NCBI GenBank assembly: GCA_903933475.1
Contig: CAIZKE010000273.1
Location: forward strand, 1-22,062
Reading direction: 5' to 3'
Source of the DNA: an uncultured Alphaproteobacteria bacterium
Lineage (GTDB): Bacteria; Pseudomonadota; Alphaproteobacteria; Caulobacterales; Caulobacteraceae
DNA length: 22,062 bases
Shown here: piece after piece, positions 6,224-13,979 of the stretch
How the letters are laid out: every line of letters starts with the position of its first letter
Position numbering within the stretch: position 1 is the first letter of the stretch
Program-made: the position numbers and the translations under genes
Notes under the pieces: generated by a model
What the model saw: the letters and a program-made list of their open reading frames with translations, nothing else
Databases searched by the model: none
Told to the model about the DNA's origin: nothing

Positions 6224-8521
6224 TCAGCCTGCGCGCTTGGAGCGCTCGACCGTCTCGATGGCCGGATTGGCACGCAGGGCCGCCGCGATGTTGGTCAGGT
6301 GGCGGGCGTCCTTGACCTCAAGGTCAAAGTCGACGTCGAAGAAGTCCGTCATCCGCCGGTGCATGCGCAGGTTGACGATATTGCCCCCCGCCTCGCCGAT
6401 GGTGGTGCAGGCCTGGCCCAGGATGCCGGGCGCATTGCGGATGGTGGCGGTGAGACGGGACTGGGTCAGGGTGTCGCGCTCGGCCTCTGGGGTCCACTGC
6501 AGGTCCCGCCAGAGCTCCTCCTTCTCCTCGAAGGCGGCCAGTTCGGCGCAATCGATGGTGTGGACGGTCAGGCCCTGGCCATCGCCCTCAAGTATGCCGA
6601 CGATCCGGTCGCCGGGGACAGGCGTGCAACAGGCGCCGAAGTGGAGGCTAATCCCCGGGGTCAGGCCCCCGCCCCGGACGTAGAGCCGGGCGCCCGCTCC
6701 ACCCTCGATGCGCCGGACCGCCGTGGCCGCCTCACGGGCCGAAGGTTCCAGGCGCGGGAAAATGATGTCGAGCACCTCGGCGGGCGTGATCCCGCCCCGG
6801 CCCAGACGCCCGAAGAGTTCCTCCTCCGAGACCACCGCAAGCCTTTCGAGGGCCGGGGTCAGCGAGATGTCGCTGCGCGACTTTCCGGCTCGGCTGAAGG
6901 TCTGGTCCAGGGTGGCCCGGCCCAGGCGGATGAACTCTTCCTTCTCGGTCTGCCGGATGTGCCGGCGGATGGCCGAGCGGGCCCGGCCCGTCACGGTGAG
7001 CGAGCGCCAGTCTGCGGGCACGACGGGCTTGGGTCCGCGCACCACCTCCACCACGTCCCCGTTCTGCAGGGGCGTACGCAGGGGCCGCGGCTCACCGTTG
7101 ATCTTCACCCCGATGCAGGTGTCACCAATGTCGGTGTGCAGGGCGTAGGCGAAATCGAGGGGCATGCCGCCCCGGGGCAGACTGACCAGGCGGCCCTTCG
7201 GCGTGAAGACAAAGGTCTGGTCGAGATACATCTCGAGCTTGGCGTGCTCGACAAGCTCCTCGACGTCGCCGCCGTGCTCGAGCACCTGCACGAGGTGACG
7301 GAGGTTGACCAGCGGGTCGCGCCCGCCCTGCTCGGCCTGGTGTTCGGCATCAAAGCCGTAGGAGGCGTCCTTGTAGCGCCAGTGGGCGGCCACGCCCTCC
7401 TCGGCGATCCGGTCCATGGCCTCCGTGCGGATCTGCATCTCGATCCGCATGCCCCTGGGACCGACCACCGTCGTGTGCAGGGACCTGTAGTTGTTCCGCT
7501 TGGGGGTCGAGATATAGTCCTTGAAGCGGTCCGGCAGTGAGGGCCAGGCCCTGTGGGCCACGCCCAGGGCGCGGTAGCAATCCTCTTCGGTATCGACGAT
7601 CACCCGGAAGGCGTAGATGTCCGAAAGCTGTGAGAAGCCGATCGACTTGCGCTGGAGCTTCCGCCAGATCGCGTAGGGGTTCTTCTCCCGGCCGAAAACG
7701 CGGCTGGGAACGCCTACGGCCTGCAGCCGGCTGACGATCTCCTGCGACACCAGGGTCACCGCCCCGCCCTGCTCGTTCCTCAGGGCCACTAGCCGCCGGA
7801 TGATGGCGTCCCGGGCGAGCGGGTTCAGGTGGGTGAAAGCCAGCTCCTCCAGCTCGGTACAGATCCGGTGACAGCCGATGGACCGGGCGAGCGGCGCGTA
7901 GATGTCCAGGGTCTCCCGGGAGATGCGCTCGCGCTTCGCCGGCGCCTTGATGTGCTGGAGGGTCCGCATGTTGTGCAGACGGTCCGCCAGCTTGACCATC
8001 AGGACCCGGACGTCGCGGGAGATGGCGAGGATGAACTTCCGAAGGTTCTCGGCCTGGCGGGTGTGCTCGCTGTTCAGTTCGAGCTTGGTGAGCTTGGTGA
8101 CCCCCTCCACAAGTTCGGCGATCTCCTCACCGAACAGCCGCCGGATCTCAGCGGAGGTGGCGTCCGTGTCCTCGACAGTGTCATGGAGCAGGGCGGTGAT
8201 GATTGTGGCTGCATCCATCCGATACTCGGTCAGGATGCCCGCCACCTGGATCGGATGGGCGAAATAGGGATCCCCGGACGCGCGCTTCTGGGAGCCATGC
8301 ATGCGCATGGCATAGACATAGGCGCGGTTCAGGACGGCCTCTTGGGCGCTGGGATCGTAGGAGAGGACCTTATCGATCAGCTCATATTGCCGCAGTACAG
8401 GGCGGCGGTCCGACAGTTCCGTGGTCGAGGGCGCAAGCGCGCTACCCGCCTCCGCAGCCCGTATCCCCTCTGCCGGGGCCGGGGCCTCAGGCGATCCCTG
8501 CGCTGTTGCGCCCGGGCTCAG
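6224..8521 (-). CDS. rsh: Bifunctional (p)ppGpp synthetase/hydrolase (RelA/SpoT homologue), probable CTG start
   Basis: This enzyme makes and degrades (p)ppGpp, the stringent-response alarmone. With the start proposed here it has 765 residues. An HD hydrolase domain comes first, with FAHPIQVAGIL and intact HDTVED at about 113-118. The synthetase domain follows (REKNPYAIWRKLQRK, then DIYAFRVIVDTEEDCYRALG and NNYRSLHTTVVGP), then a TGS domain (TPKGRLVSLPRGGMPLDFAY) and a C-terminal ACT domain. Both catalytic motifs look functional. The conserved N-terminal segment LRQYELIDKVLSYDP lies upstream of the first ATG (8308). No in-frame ATG, GTG or TTG occurs between it and an in-frame stop at 8549-8551. 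The best start is CTG 8521, overlapping the rpoZ stop as CTGA, with AGGAAGAG (8527-8534) 5 bases upstream. It may also be annotated spoT. Confidence 0.93.
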   Translation of the reverse strand: MSPGATAQGSPEAPAPAEGIRAAEAGSALAPSTTELSDRRPVLRQYELIDKVLSYDPSAQEAVLNRAYVYAMRMHGSQKRASGDPYFAHPIQVAGILTEYRMDAATIITALLHDTVEDTDATSAEIRRLFGEEIAELVEGVTKLTKLELNSEHTRQAENLRKFILAISRDVRVLMVKLADRLHNMRTLQHIKAPAKRERISRETLDIYAPLARSIGCHRICTELEELAFTHLNPLARDAIIRRLVALRNEQGGAVTLVSQEIVSRLQAVGVPSRVFGREKNPYAIWRKLQRKSIGFSQLSDIYAFRVIVDTEEDCYRALGVAHRAWPSLPDRFKDYISTPKRNNYRSLHTTVVGPRGMRIEMQIRTEAMDRIAEEGVAAHWRYKDASYGFDAEHQAEQGGRDPLVNLRHLVQVLEHGGDVEELVEHAKLEMYLDQTFVFTPKGRLVSLPRGGMPLDFAYALHTDIGDTCIGVKINGEPRPLRTPLQNGDVVEVVRGPKPVVPADWRSLTVTGRARSAIRRHIRQTEKEEFIRLGRATLDQTFSRAGKSRSDISLTPALERLAVVSEEELFGRLGRGGITPAEVLDIIFPRLEPSAREAATAVRRIEGGAGARLYVRGGGLTPGISLHFGACCTPVPGDRIVGILEGDGQGLTVHTIDCAELAAFEEKEELWRDLQWTPEAERDTLTQSRLTATIRNAPGILGQACTTIGEAGGNIVNLRMHRRMTDFFDVDFDLEVKDARHLTNIAAALRANPAIETVERSKRAG

Positions 8522-8877
8522 TAGCGCTCTTCCTGACCGCCGTCGCGGTCACTCTGAAGGGCCCGGACCAGTTCCAGCTCGCTCATCTGCATGTGGGTCG
8601 GGTCGGCGAGCAGGGCCAGGGTTTCCGCCTCTTCCTCGGCCTCGGAGCGTTCATCCACCCGTTGCAGGGTGCTGATGAGGCCTTCCTTCAGTTCCTCGGG
8701 GTCAACCATGTCTTCGGCCACTTCGCGAAGGGCGACGACAGGATTCTTGTCGTTGTCGCGGTCGACCAGAAGCGGGGCTCCGGCCGAAATGCCCCGGGCC
8801 CGGTGCGCAGCCAGGAGGACCAGGCTGAAACGGTTCGGGACCCTCTGGATGCAATCTTCGACGGTGACGCGGGCCAT
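8518..8877 (-). CDS. rpoZ: DNA-directed RNA polymerase omega subunit
   Basis: Omega binds the beta' subunit and aids RNA polymerase assembly. It also forms part of a (p)ppGpp binding site in many Proteobacteria. The 119-residue protein opens MARVTVEDCIQRVPNRFSLVLLAAHRAR, the standard omega N-terminus with the N-R-F-x-L-V-L-L-A-x-x-R-A-R core. VALREVAE follows and the tail is acidic (ERSEAEEEAETLALL). The start is ATG 8877, preceded by GAGGT. It lies immediately upstream of rsh, with the stop overlapping the proposed rsh CTG. This order is widespread and pairs an alarmone target with the alarmone enzyme. Confidence 0.96.
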   Translation of the reverse strand: MARVTVEDCIQRVPNRFSLVLLAAHRARGISAGAPLLVDRDNDKNPVVALREVAEDMVDPEELKEGLISTLQRVDERSEAEEEAETLALLADPTHMQMSELELVRALQSDRDGGQEERY

Positions 8878-8907
8878 GACTACCTCAGCAGGCGAAAGGA
8901 ACCGTCC

Positions 8908-8936
8908 CCCATAGAGGTTCGGCGCTCTTTGTGCAA
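8908..8936 (-). promoter_or_regulatory. Candidate promoter for rpoZ-rsh
   Basis: In the 82-base gap between the HAD gene and rpoZ, read on the minus strand, TTGCAC (8931-8936) and TATGGG (8908-8913) are separated by exactly 17 bases, about 30 bases before the rpoZ ATG. The -10 match is weak, and Caulobacterales -10 elements differ from the E. coli consensus. The gap also holds a short CCCC-GCC-GGGG hairpin (8947-8957) just after the HAD stop, with no U-tract. Confidence 0.3.
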
Positions 8937-8959
8937 CGCCACAGGACCCCGGCGGGGCA

Positions 8960-9595
8960 TCAGCCGGCGCCGATCACCGTCCGGGCGATGTCATCCATGG
9001 TGGTGAAGAGGAAGGTCGGGCGGTGGGCCTCGAGGATCTCCGGGCGCGCATATCCCCAGGTCACGGCCCCGGAATCGATTCCGGCGCGGGAGGCCGCCTC
9101 GATGTCACGGGTCTCGTCGCCGATCGAGAGAACCTGTCCGTGGCGGGCGTCAGCCTTACGGATCACGCTTCGGAACTTGGGCGTCTTGCCGAACATGGAT
9201 GCCCCACAGGCATAGTGGGTGATGCAGTCGGCAAGGTCATCGCCGAGAATCCGGCGAACATTGGCCTCGGAGTTTGAACTGACGAGGGCCAATACGATGC
9301 CAGCTTCGTGCAGCCGCCGGAGCAGCATCCGGGATTCGGGGAAGAGCGGGATTTTCGAGGTGTTTTCCGAGACCAGTTTCCGGGTGTGGCGCGCGATGAA
9401 GGGCATCTTCCACGCCGGAACGCGCATGTAGGCCACGACCTCGCGACTGGAGCGCCCGCGAAGCATGGCGACCTCTTCGTCGCTGATCTGCCGGAAGCGG
9501 AACCGCCGGGCGACCTCATTGGCCATGCTGATGAACCAGTCCGCGCTGTCGGCGAGGGTTCCATCAAAATCGAAAATGACGAGCCTATAGGCCAA
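8960..9595 (-). CDS. HAD-superfamily phosphatase, phosphoglycolate-phosphatase-like
   Basis: This is a haloacid dehalogenase-like hydrolase of the phosphoglycolate phosphatase type. Motif I is FDFDGTLADS, motif II is the Ser in ALVSSNSE, motif III is the Lys in MFGKTPKF, and motif IV is the acidic pair in SIGDETRDIEAA, followed by AVTWGYA. A helical cap lies between motifs I and II. The substrate is unknown. I chose TTG 9595, because GGAGGAG (9601-9607) sits 5 bases upstream and the protein then begins LAYRLVIFDFDGT. A GTG at 9721 overlapping the folK stop (GTGA) would add 42 residues, rich in Gly/Ala/Pro and unlike the family. Expression is probably coupled to folK either way. Confidence 0.88.
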   Translation of the reverse strand: MAYRLVIFDFDGTLADSADWFISMANEVARRFRFRQISDEEVAMLRGRSSREVVAYMRVPAWKMPFIARHTRKLVSENTSKIPLFPESRMLLRRLHEAGIVLALVSSNSEANVRRILGDDLADCITHYACGASMFGKTPKFRSVIRKADARHGQVLSIGDETRDIEAASRAGIDSGAVTWGYARPEILEAHRPTFLFTTMDDIARTVIGAG

Positions 9596-9600
9596 GCCCG

Positions 9601-9607
9601 CTCCTCC
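9601..9607 (-). promoter_or_regulatory. Strong ribosome binding site deciding the HAD phosphatase start
   Basis: GGAGGAG on the minus strand lies 5 bases before TTG 9595. It is among the best Shine-Dalgarno matches in the window and supports the short form of the HAD protein over the GTG at 9721. Confidence 0.6.
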
Positions 9608-9717
9608 GGCCGACGACGCTGCGTCCGCGCCCATTCCCGGCGGCCGATGCTGCACGATTGGCGCGCCGGGCGCCAGTCCCCCGGAAAGACTACCCGGCAC
9701 GGCTCCGGTCACGGCGC

Positions 9718-10254
9718 TCACCTCGCAGGCCGGGCGTCGCGCGCGACGCTCGCCGAAGCCGCCAGTTCGGAAGCGGTCAGGCCGAGGACGGGATGCCGCC
9801 AGTCGGGCGCGATCTCCGACAGCGGGCCCATGACGAAGCCCCTTTCGTGGGCCCTCGGATGCGGGAGGGTCAGGCGAGCCGACTGCATCACGAGCCCCCC
9901 ATGATCGATGAGGTCAAGGTCAAGCGTGCGGTCGGCGTTCCGGGTGCCGCGGCTGCGCCCGAACCGGGCCTCGATCTCAAGGAGCCGGCCGATCGTCGCC
10001 ACCGCATCCATCCTCGCCTCGACAATTGCGACTCCATTGCGATACTCATTTCCAGACGGATCGGGCCAGGCGGAGGATCTCCACCAGCACGACCGGCGCA
10101 AGACCGGCAATCCTGCCCCTGGAAAGAAAGAGAGAGCGGCTTCAAGCAGGTCCACCGGCGAGGCGTAGCCGCCAGCCAGATTGGATCCCAGCGCAACAAT
10201 TGCCCGAGCGGGCAGGAACGCGCCGACGCCAGACTCCGGAAACTCCTGACTCAA
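9718..10254 (-). CDS. folK: 2-amino-4-hydroxy-6-hydroxymethyldihydropteridine pyrophosphokinase
   Basis: FolK transfers pyrophosphate from ATP to 6-hydroxymethyl-7,8-dihydropterin in folate synthesis. The 178-residue protein has the family features ALGSNLAGG near the N-terminus, ARFGRSRGTRNADRTLDLDLIDHG with the metal-binding DLDLID segment, and LTLPHPRAHERGFVMGPL. The start is uncertain. TTG 10254 is the only ATG/GTG/TTG candidate ahead of the conserved ALGSN segment, and AGAAGG lies 3 bases upstream. A CTG at 10215 would give a more compact N-terminus but has no clear ribosome binding site. The TTG shares base 10254 with the ATG of the divergent NYN gene. The stop overlaps the alternative GTG of the HAD gene. 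Confidence 0.92.
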   Translation of the reverse strand: MSQEFPESGVGAFLPARAIVALGSNLAGGYASPVDLLEAALSFFPGAGLPVLRRSCWWRSSAWPDPSGNEYRNGVAIVEARMDAVATIGRLLEIEARFGRSRGTRNADRTLDLDLIDHGGLVMQSARLTLPHPRAHERGFVMGPLSEIAPDWRHPVLGLTASELAASASVARDARPAR

Positions 10255-10844
10255 TGACCTTCTATCCTACCGACAGGCTGGCGCTCTTCATCGACGGAGC
10301 CAATCTCTACTCCGCCGCCAAGGGCCTTGGCTTCGACATCGACTACCGCAAGCTCCTCGAGGAGTTCCGCAAGCGGGGCGTCCTCATCCGAGCCTACTAC
10401 TACACCGCCCTGGTCGAGGATCAGGACTATTCCCCGATCCGCCCCCTGGTCGACTGGCTCGACTACAACGGGTTCCGCCTTGTCACCAAGCCCGCTCGTG
10501 AATTCACTGACGCCCAGGGCCGCAAGCGCTGGCGCGGCGACATGGATGTCGAGATCGCCGTCGACATGATGGAGATGAGCGCCCACGCCGACCACATGGT
10601 GCTGTTCTCGGGAGATGGTGACTTCCGGGTCCTGCTCGAGGCGGTCCAGCGCCGGGGCGCCCGCGTGACTGTGGTCTCTACCGTCAAGTCACAGCCCCCC
10701 ATGGCCTCCGATGACCTGCGGCGCCAAGCCGACTCCTTCATCGACCTGGCCGACCTGGCCGACATCATCGGCCGGCCCTCGCGCCTGCCCCGCTTCCTTC
10801 AGGAGAGCCGGGCCGGCGCTGACCCCGACGCACCGGACGACTGA
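10254..10844 (+). CDS. NYN-domain protein (LabA/DUF88 family), putative RNase
   Basis: The 196-residue protein has the PIN-like NYN fold. FIDGANLY near residue 12 gives the first Asp, RGDMDVEIAVDMM gives the middle acidic residues, and LFSGDGDFRVLLEAV gives the third acidic cluster. GARVTVVSTVKS and a helical tail follow. NYN proteins are predicted metal-dependent ribonucleases; the target here is unknown. ATG 10254 is chosen because the family begins almost exactly there (FYPTDRLALFIDGANLY). The open frame to 10026 lies antisense to folK and is spurious. No good ribosome binding site precedes the ATG. The uracil-DNA glycosylase starts 2 bases after its stop, so the two are likely co-transcribed. 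Confidence 0.9.
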   Translation: MTFYPTDRLALFIDGANLYSAAKGLGFDIDYRKLLEEFRKRGVLIRAYYYTALVEDQDYSPIRPLVDWLDYNGFRLVTKPAREFTDAQGRKRWRGDMDVEIAVDMMEMSAHADHMVLFSGDGDFRVLLEAVQRRGARVTVVSTVKSQPPMASDDLRRQADSFIDLADLADIIGRPSRLPRFLQESRAGADPDAPDD

Positions 10845-10846
10845 CC

Positions 10847-11500
10847 TTGCCGCCCGCGTCGCCCGCCGTCACGGCTGAACCCGCCAGGGACTGTGGCCTC
10901 TGCCCGCGCCTGGTCGCCTATCGCCGGGAGAACCAGGTCCGCAATCCCGACTGGTGGAACGGGCCTGCGCCCTCGTTTGGCGACCCCGGGGCGCGCCTTC
11001 TGGTCCTGGGCCTCGCTCCCGGACGGACCGGTGCGAACCGGACGGGACGCCCCTTCACCGGCGACCATGCAGGCGTGATGCTGTTCGAGACCCTCCTGAA
11101 GACCGGTTTCGCCCACGGCCGCTACGACGCCCGGCCCGACGATGGGCTGGCCCTGGCCGACTGCATAATCTCGAATGCGGTGCGTTGCGCGCCGCCGGGC
11201 AACCGTCCTGAGACCTCCGAGGAGGCCGCCTGCCGGCCCTTCCTCACCGCCCGGCTGGCGGCACTTCCCCGGCTGGAAGTTGTGGTCACCCTGGGCGACG
11301 TGGCCCGGCGCAATCTCATGAGAGCCCTTGGCCTTCCGGCGTCGGCGGGCATCCCGGGACATGGGGCGGAGTTCAAGGCTGGACCCTACCAGGTCATCAA
11401 CAGCTATCACTGCTCGCGCCTGAACACGAACACCGGCCGCCTGACCCCGGAGATGTTCGAAGCGATCTTCCGGCGCGCCCGAAGCCTGCTGGACGGCTGA
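10847..11500 (+). CDS. Uracil-DNA glycosylase, type 5 (UdgB)-like, Fe-S
   Basis: This base-excision repair enzyme removes uracil or other deaminated bases from DNA. The 217-residue protein has the family-5-like motif GLAPGRTGANRTGRPFTGD and the late motif SYHCSRLNTNTGRLTPEMF. Four cysteines fit a 4Fe-4S cluster: two in DCGLCPRL, one in AVRCAPPGN and one in AACRPFL. The active-site segment varies somewhat from textbook UdgB (APGRTG), as I recall for related alphaproteobacterial proteins. The start is TTG 10847; no ATG or GTG precedes the first cysteines in frame, and its ribosome binding site is weak. It probably depends on translation of the NYN gene just upstream. Confidence 0.88.
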   Translation: MPPASPAVTAEPARDCGLCPRLVAYRRENQVRNPDWWNGPAPSFGDPGARLLVLGLAPGRTGANRTGRPFTGDHAGVMLFETLLKTGFAHGRYDARPDDGLALADCIISNAVRCAPPGNRPETSEEAACRPFLTARLAALPRLEVVVTLGDVARRNLMRALGLPASAGIPGHGAEFKAGPYQVINSYHCSRLNTNTGRLTPEMFEAIFRRARSLLDG

Positions 11501-11559
11501 CAACCCTAACGGGGAAGGATAAGCCGGAGAGCCACATCCGTTGGTTCCGGAGCCTCACC

Positions 11560-12942
11560 TTGCGCGTCCTCGCCTTCACCGCAGCCCTGCTCGCCGCCAC
11601 ACCCGCCCTGGCGGCGGCCCCCGGCCCCGCGGACTCCGCCCGCGCCCTGGAGATGCTGAAGACCAGCATCAGCTACCGGACCACGGCCAGCGCCGGCCAG
11701 GAGCCCATCCTCGCCTATGCCGGGTGGATCAAGGGCGTCCTGGTGGCGGCGGGTTATTCGCCTTCCGACATCGTCATCGAGCCGGTCGCCGGCACGGCCA
11801 CCCTCGTCGCCCGCCTGCCAGGACGGGACCCGGGCCGCAAGCCGATGGTGATCTCCGCGCACATGGATGTGGTCGAGGCCCGCGCCGAGGACTGGACCCG
11901 CGACCCCTTCACCCCCGTCGTCGAGAATGGCTACGTGTTCGGCCGTGGGGCGTCGGATAACAAGTTCGACATCTCCATGGTGGTCTCCACCCTGGCTCGC
12001 CTCCGGACAGAGAACTGGCGCCCCGGACGCGACGTGATCCTCGCCCTGTCGGGGGATGAGGAGACCCTGATGCGCAGTACCGCCGTGCTGGCCGGCAAGC
12101 TCAAGGGCGCGGACCTGGTCCTCAACGCCGATGGCGGCGGCGGCGAGCTGGACGGCGCGGGCAAGGCCGTGTCCTACGGCATCCAGGGGGCGGAAAAGAC
12201 CTATGCCGACTTTACCTTTACCGTCACCGATCCGGGCGGTCACTCCAGCCGGCCCACCCCCGGCAACCCCATCTACCGCCTGGCCCGGGCCCTCGAGCGG
12301 GTGGAGGACCACCGCTTCCCGGTCCAGTCAAATGAGATCACCCGCGCCTCCCTCGCCGCCAGCGGACGCGACCAGCAGGGACCAACCGGCGAGGCCCTGA
12401 GGCGCTTTTCAGCCGATCCCTCGGACGCTACGGCGGCGGAGACCCTGTCCTCCGACCCGGCCTGGGCGCCCTACGTGCGGACGACCTGCGTGGCCACCAT
12501 GGTCAGCGGCGGCCACGCCACCAACGCCCTGCCCCAGCGGGCGTCAGCCAACGTCAACTGCCGCATCTTCCCGGGAACACCCTCGGCCTCGATCCTGAAG
12601 ACCCTCGAGGGCGTGATTGCCGACCCGACGATCTCGGTGACCCGGAATGACGACGGGTCCATCGACAGCCCGCCCTCGCCCCTCCGCCCCGACGTGGTCA
12701 AGGCCGTGACCCGGGCCGTGCACGCCGTGCATCCCGGACTGCCCATCGTGCCCGCCCAATCGACGGGGGCGACGGACAGCATGTACTTCCGGGCTGCAGG
12801 CGTGGCGAGCTACGGCGTCTCGGGCCTCTTCACCCGCGATGACGACACCTTCGCCCATGGCCTCAATGAGCGCGTGCCCCTGGCGGCCATTCCCGGGGCC
12901 CTGGTCCACTGGGACTCCCTGATCCGGGATCTCGGCAGGTAG
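11560..12942 (+). CDS. Exported M20-family metallopeptidase
   Basis: This is a zinc-dependent exopeptidase or dipeptidase-like hydrolase. The 460-residue protein starts with a signal peptide (MRVLAFTAALLAATPALAAA), so it should act in the periplasm. The M20 ligands are present: His101 and Asp103 in SAHMDVVEA, Asp133 in GRGASDNKFD, Glu167/168 in SGDEET, the Asp in LNADGGGGE, and the His in FAHGLNERV. The dimerisation domain begins near GHSSRPTPGNP. The start is TTG 11560 with GGAG 7 bases upstream; the 59-base gap before it holds no obvious promoter. Its specificity is not readable. It is separated by 32 bases from the formylglycine-generating enzyme gene. Confidence 0.92.
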   Translation: MRVLAFTAALLAATPALAAAPGPADSARALEMLKTSISYRTTASAGQEPILAYAGWIKGVLVAAGYSPSDIVIEPVAGTATLVARLPGRDPGRKPMVISAHMDVVEARAEDWTRDPFTPVVENGYVFGRGASDNKFDISMVVSTLARLRTENWRPGRDVILALSGDEETLMRSTAVLAGKLKGADLVLNADGGGGELDGAGKAVSYGIQGAEKTYADFTFTVTDPGGHSSRPTPGNPIYRLARALERVEDHRFPVQSNEITRASLAASGRDQQGPTGEALRRFSADPSDATAAETLSSDPAWAPYVRTTCVATMVSGGHATNALPQRASANVNCRIFPGTPSASILKTLEGVIADPTISVTRNDDGSIDSPPSPLRPDVVKAVTRAVHAVHPGLPIVPAQSTGATDSMYFRAAGVASYGVSGLFTRDDDTFAHGLNERVPLAAIPGALVHWDSLIRDLGR

Positions 12943-12974
12943 CTGCGGACGGAGCCCTCGGTGGTGACAGCGGG

Positions 12975-13979
12975 ATGAGCCAGGGCAGCTGCTGCAGTCC
13001 GATGAAGGCGTCCGGCGCCACGGCCGGGGCGGACTTCGCCAGGGCGCAGGTGCGCGCCGAAGCCGCCGGTCGCCCTGACCCGCCCGCAGACCTCACCCTC
13101 GTATCCCTGCCGGGCGGGGAGTTCCTCATGGGCAGCGATGCCGGGGAAGGCGAGCCGGCCGATGGCGAGGGACCGGCCCGGCCTGTCTGGCTATCGCCCT
13201 TCCGCATTGCGTGCACTGCTGTCACAAACCGCCAGTTCGCCGCCTTCGTGGAGGCCACCGGCTATGTCACCTATGCCGAAGAGGTGGGCTCCAGCTTCGT
13301 CTTCGCAGGGCTCCTGCCCGACGACTTCCCGCCCACCCGCGGCCTGTTGGATGCGCCCTGGTGGCGCGAGACGCCGAGGGCGTGCTGGCGCCAGCCCGAA
13401 GGGACGGGGTCGGACTGGCGCGGGCGCGCAGACCACCCGGTGGTCCATGTGAGCTGGCACGATGCGATCGCCTTCTGCGACTGGGCCGGCCTGAGCCTGC
13501 CGACCGAAGCGCAGTGGGAATACGCGGCCCGCGGGGGTCTCCAGGGCCGACGTTTCCCCTGGGGCGACGAACTCACCCCGGGCGGCGAGCATGTCTGCAA
13601 TGTCTGGCAGGGGCGCTTTCCCGCCCTCAACGCCTGTACCGACGGTTATGCCGGAACCGCTCCGGCCGACGCCTTTCCGCCGAATGGCTACGGCCTGCAC
13701 AATACCTGCGGCAATGTCTGGGAGTGGTGCGCCGACGGGTTCAGCGCCAGCCATCCCGCCGGACTGCGGCGCGATCCGATCGGCCTGGAGAGCAACGAGC
13801 GACGGGTGATCCGCGGCGGCAGCTATCTGTGCCACGAGAGCTACTGTTTCCGCTTTCGCGTGGCGGCGCGCAGCGCCAACCTGCCCGAGGCCACGGCCGG
13901 GCACATGGGCTTCCGCTGCGCCGCGGATGCCCGTCCTGACGACATTCCCACGGATCCATCCCGCAAGGAGACCCCATGA
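12975..13979 (+). CDS. Formylglycine-generating enzyme (sulfatase-activating)
   Basis: FGE oxidises the Cys of a CxPxR motif in sulfatases to formylglycine, the catalytic residue. The 334-residue protein shows the fold's markers: LPGGEFLMGSD, VTNRQFAAFVEATGYVT, VVHVSWHDAIAFCDWAG, LPTEAQWEYAARGG, FPWGDEL, CGNVWEWCADG and RVIRGGSY. The two copper-binding active-site cysteines are Cys286 and Cys291 in GGSYLCHESYCFRFR, so it should be active. There is no signal peptide, so it works in the cytosol. The start ATG 12975 has only a weak ribosome binding site; the N-terminus MSQGSCCSPMK is Cys-rich. The stop overlaps the sulfatase ATG as ATGA, placing enzyme and substrate in one transcript. Confidence 0.95.
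   Translation: MSQGSCCSPMKASGATAGADFARAQVRAEAAGRPDPPADLTLVSLPGGEFLMGSDAGEGEPADGEGPARPVWLSPFRIACTAVTNRQFAAFVEATGYVTYAEEVGSSFVFAGLLPDDFPPTRGLLDAPWWRETPRACWRQPEGTGSDWRGRADHPVVHVSWHDAIAFCDWAGLSLPTEAQWEYAARGGLQGRRFPWGDELTPGGEHVCNVWQGRFPALNACTDGYAGTAPADAFPPNGYGLHNTCGNVWEWCADGFSASHPAGLRRDPIGLESNERRVIRGGSYLCHESYCFRFRVAARSANLPEATAGHMGFRCAADARPDDIPTDPSRKETP

Noticed and set aside
5750..7540. 596-codon plus-strand open frame across the dioxygenase end and rsh
   Set aside because: It is antisense to rsh and out of frame with the dioxygenase, is Arg/Gly/Pro/Leu-rich and matches no family; long shadow frames are normal at this GC content.
8947..8957. CCCC-GGC-GGGG as a terminator between the HAD gene and rpoZ
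   Set aside because: The stem is only 4 pairs with no U-tract, and such motifs are frequent at this composition.
10740..10765. Tandem 9-base repeat GACCTGGCC in the NYN gene
   Set aside because: It simply encodes D-L-A-D-L-A in a helix; two copies are not evidence of a functional repeat.
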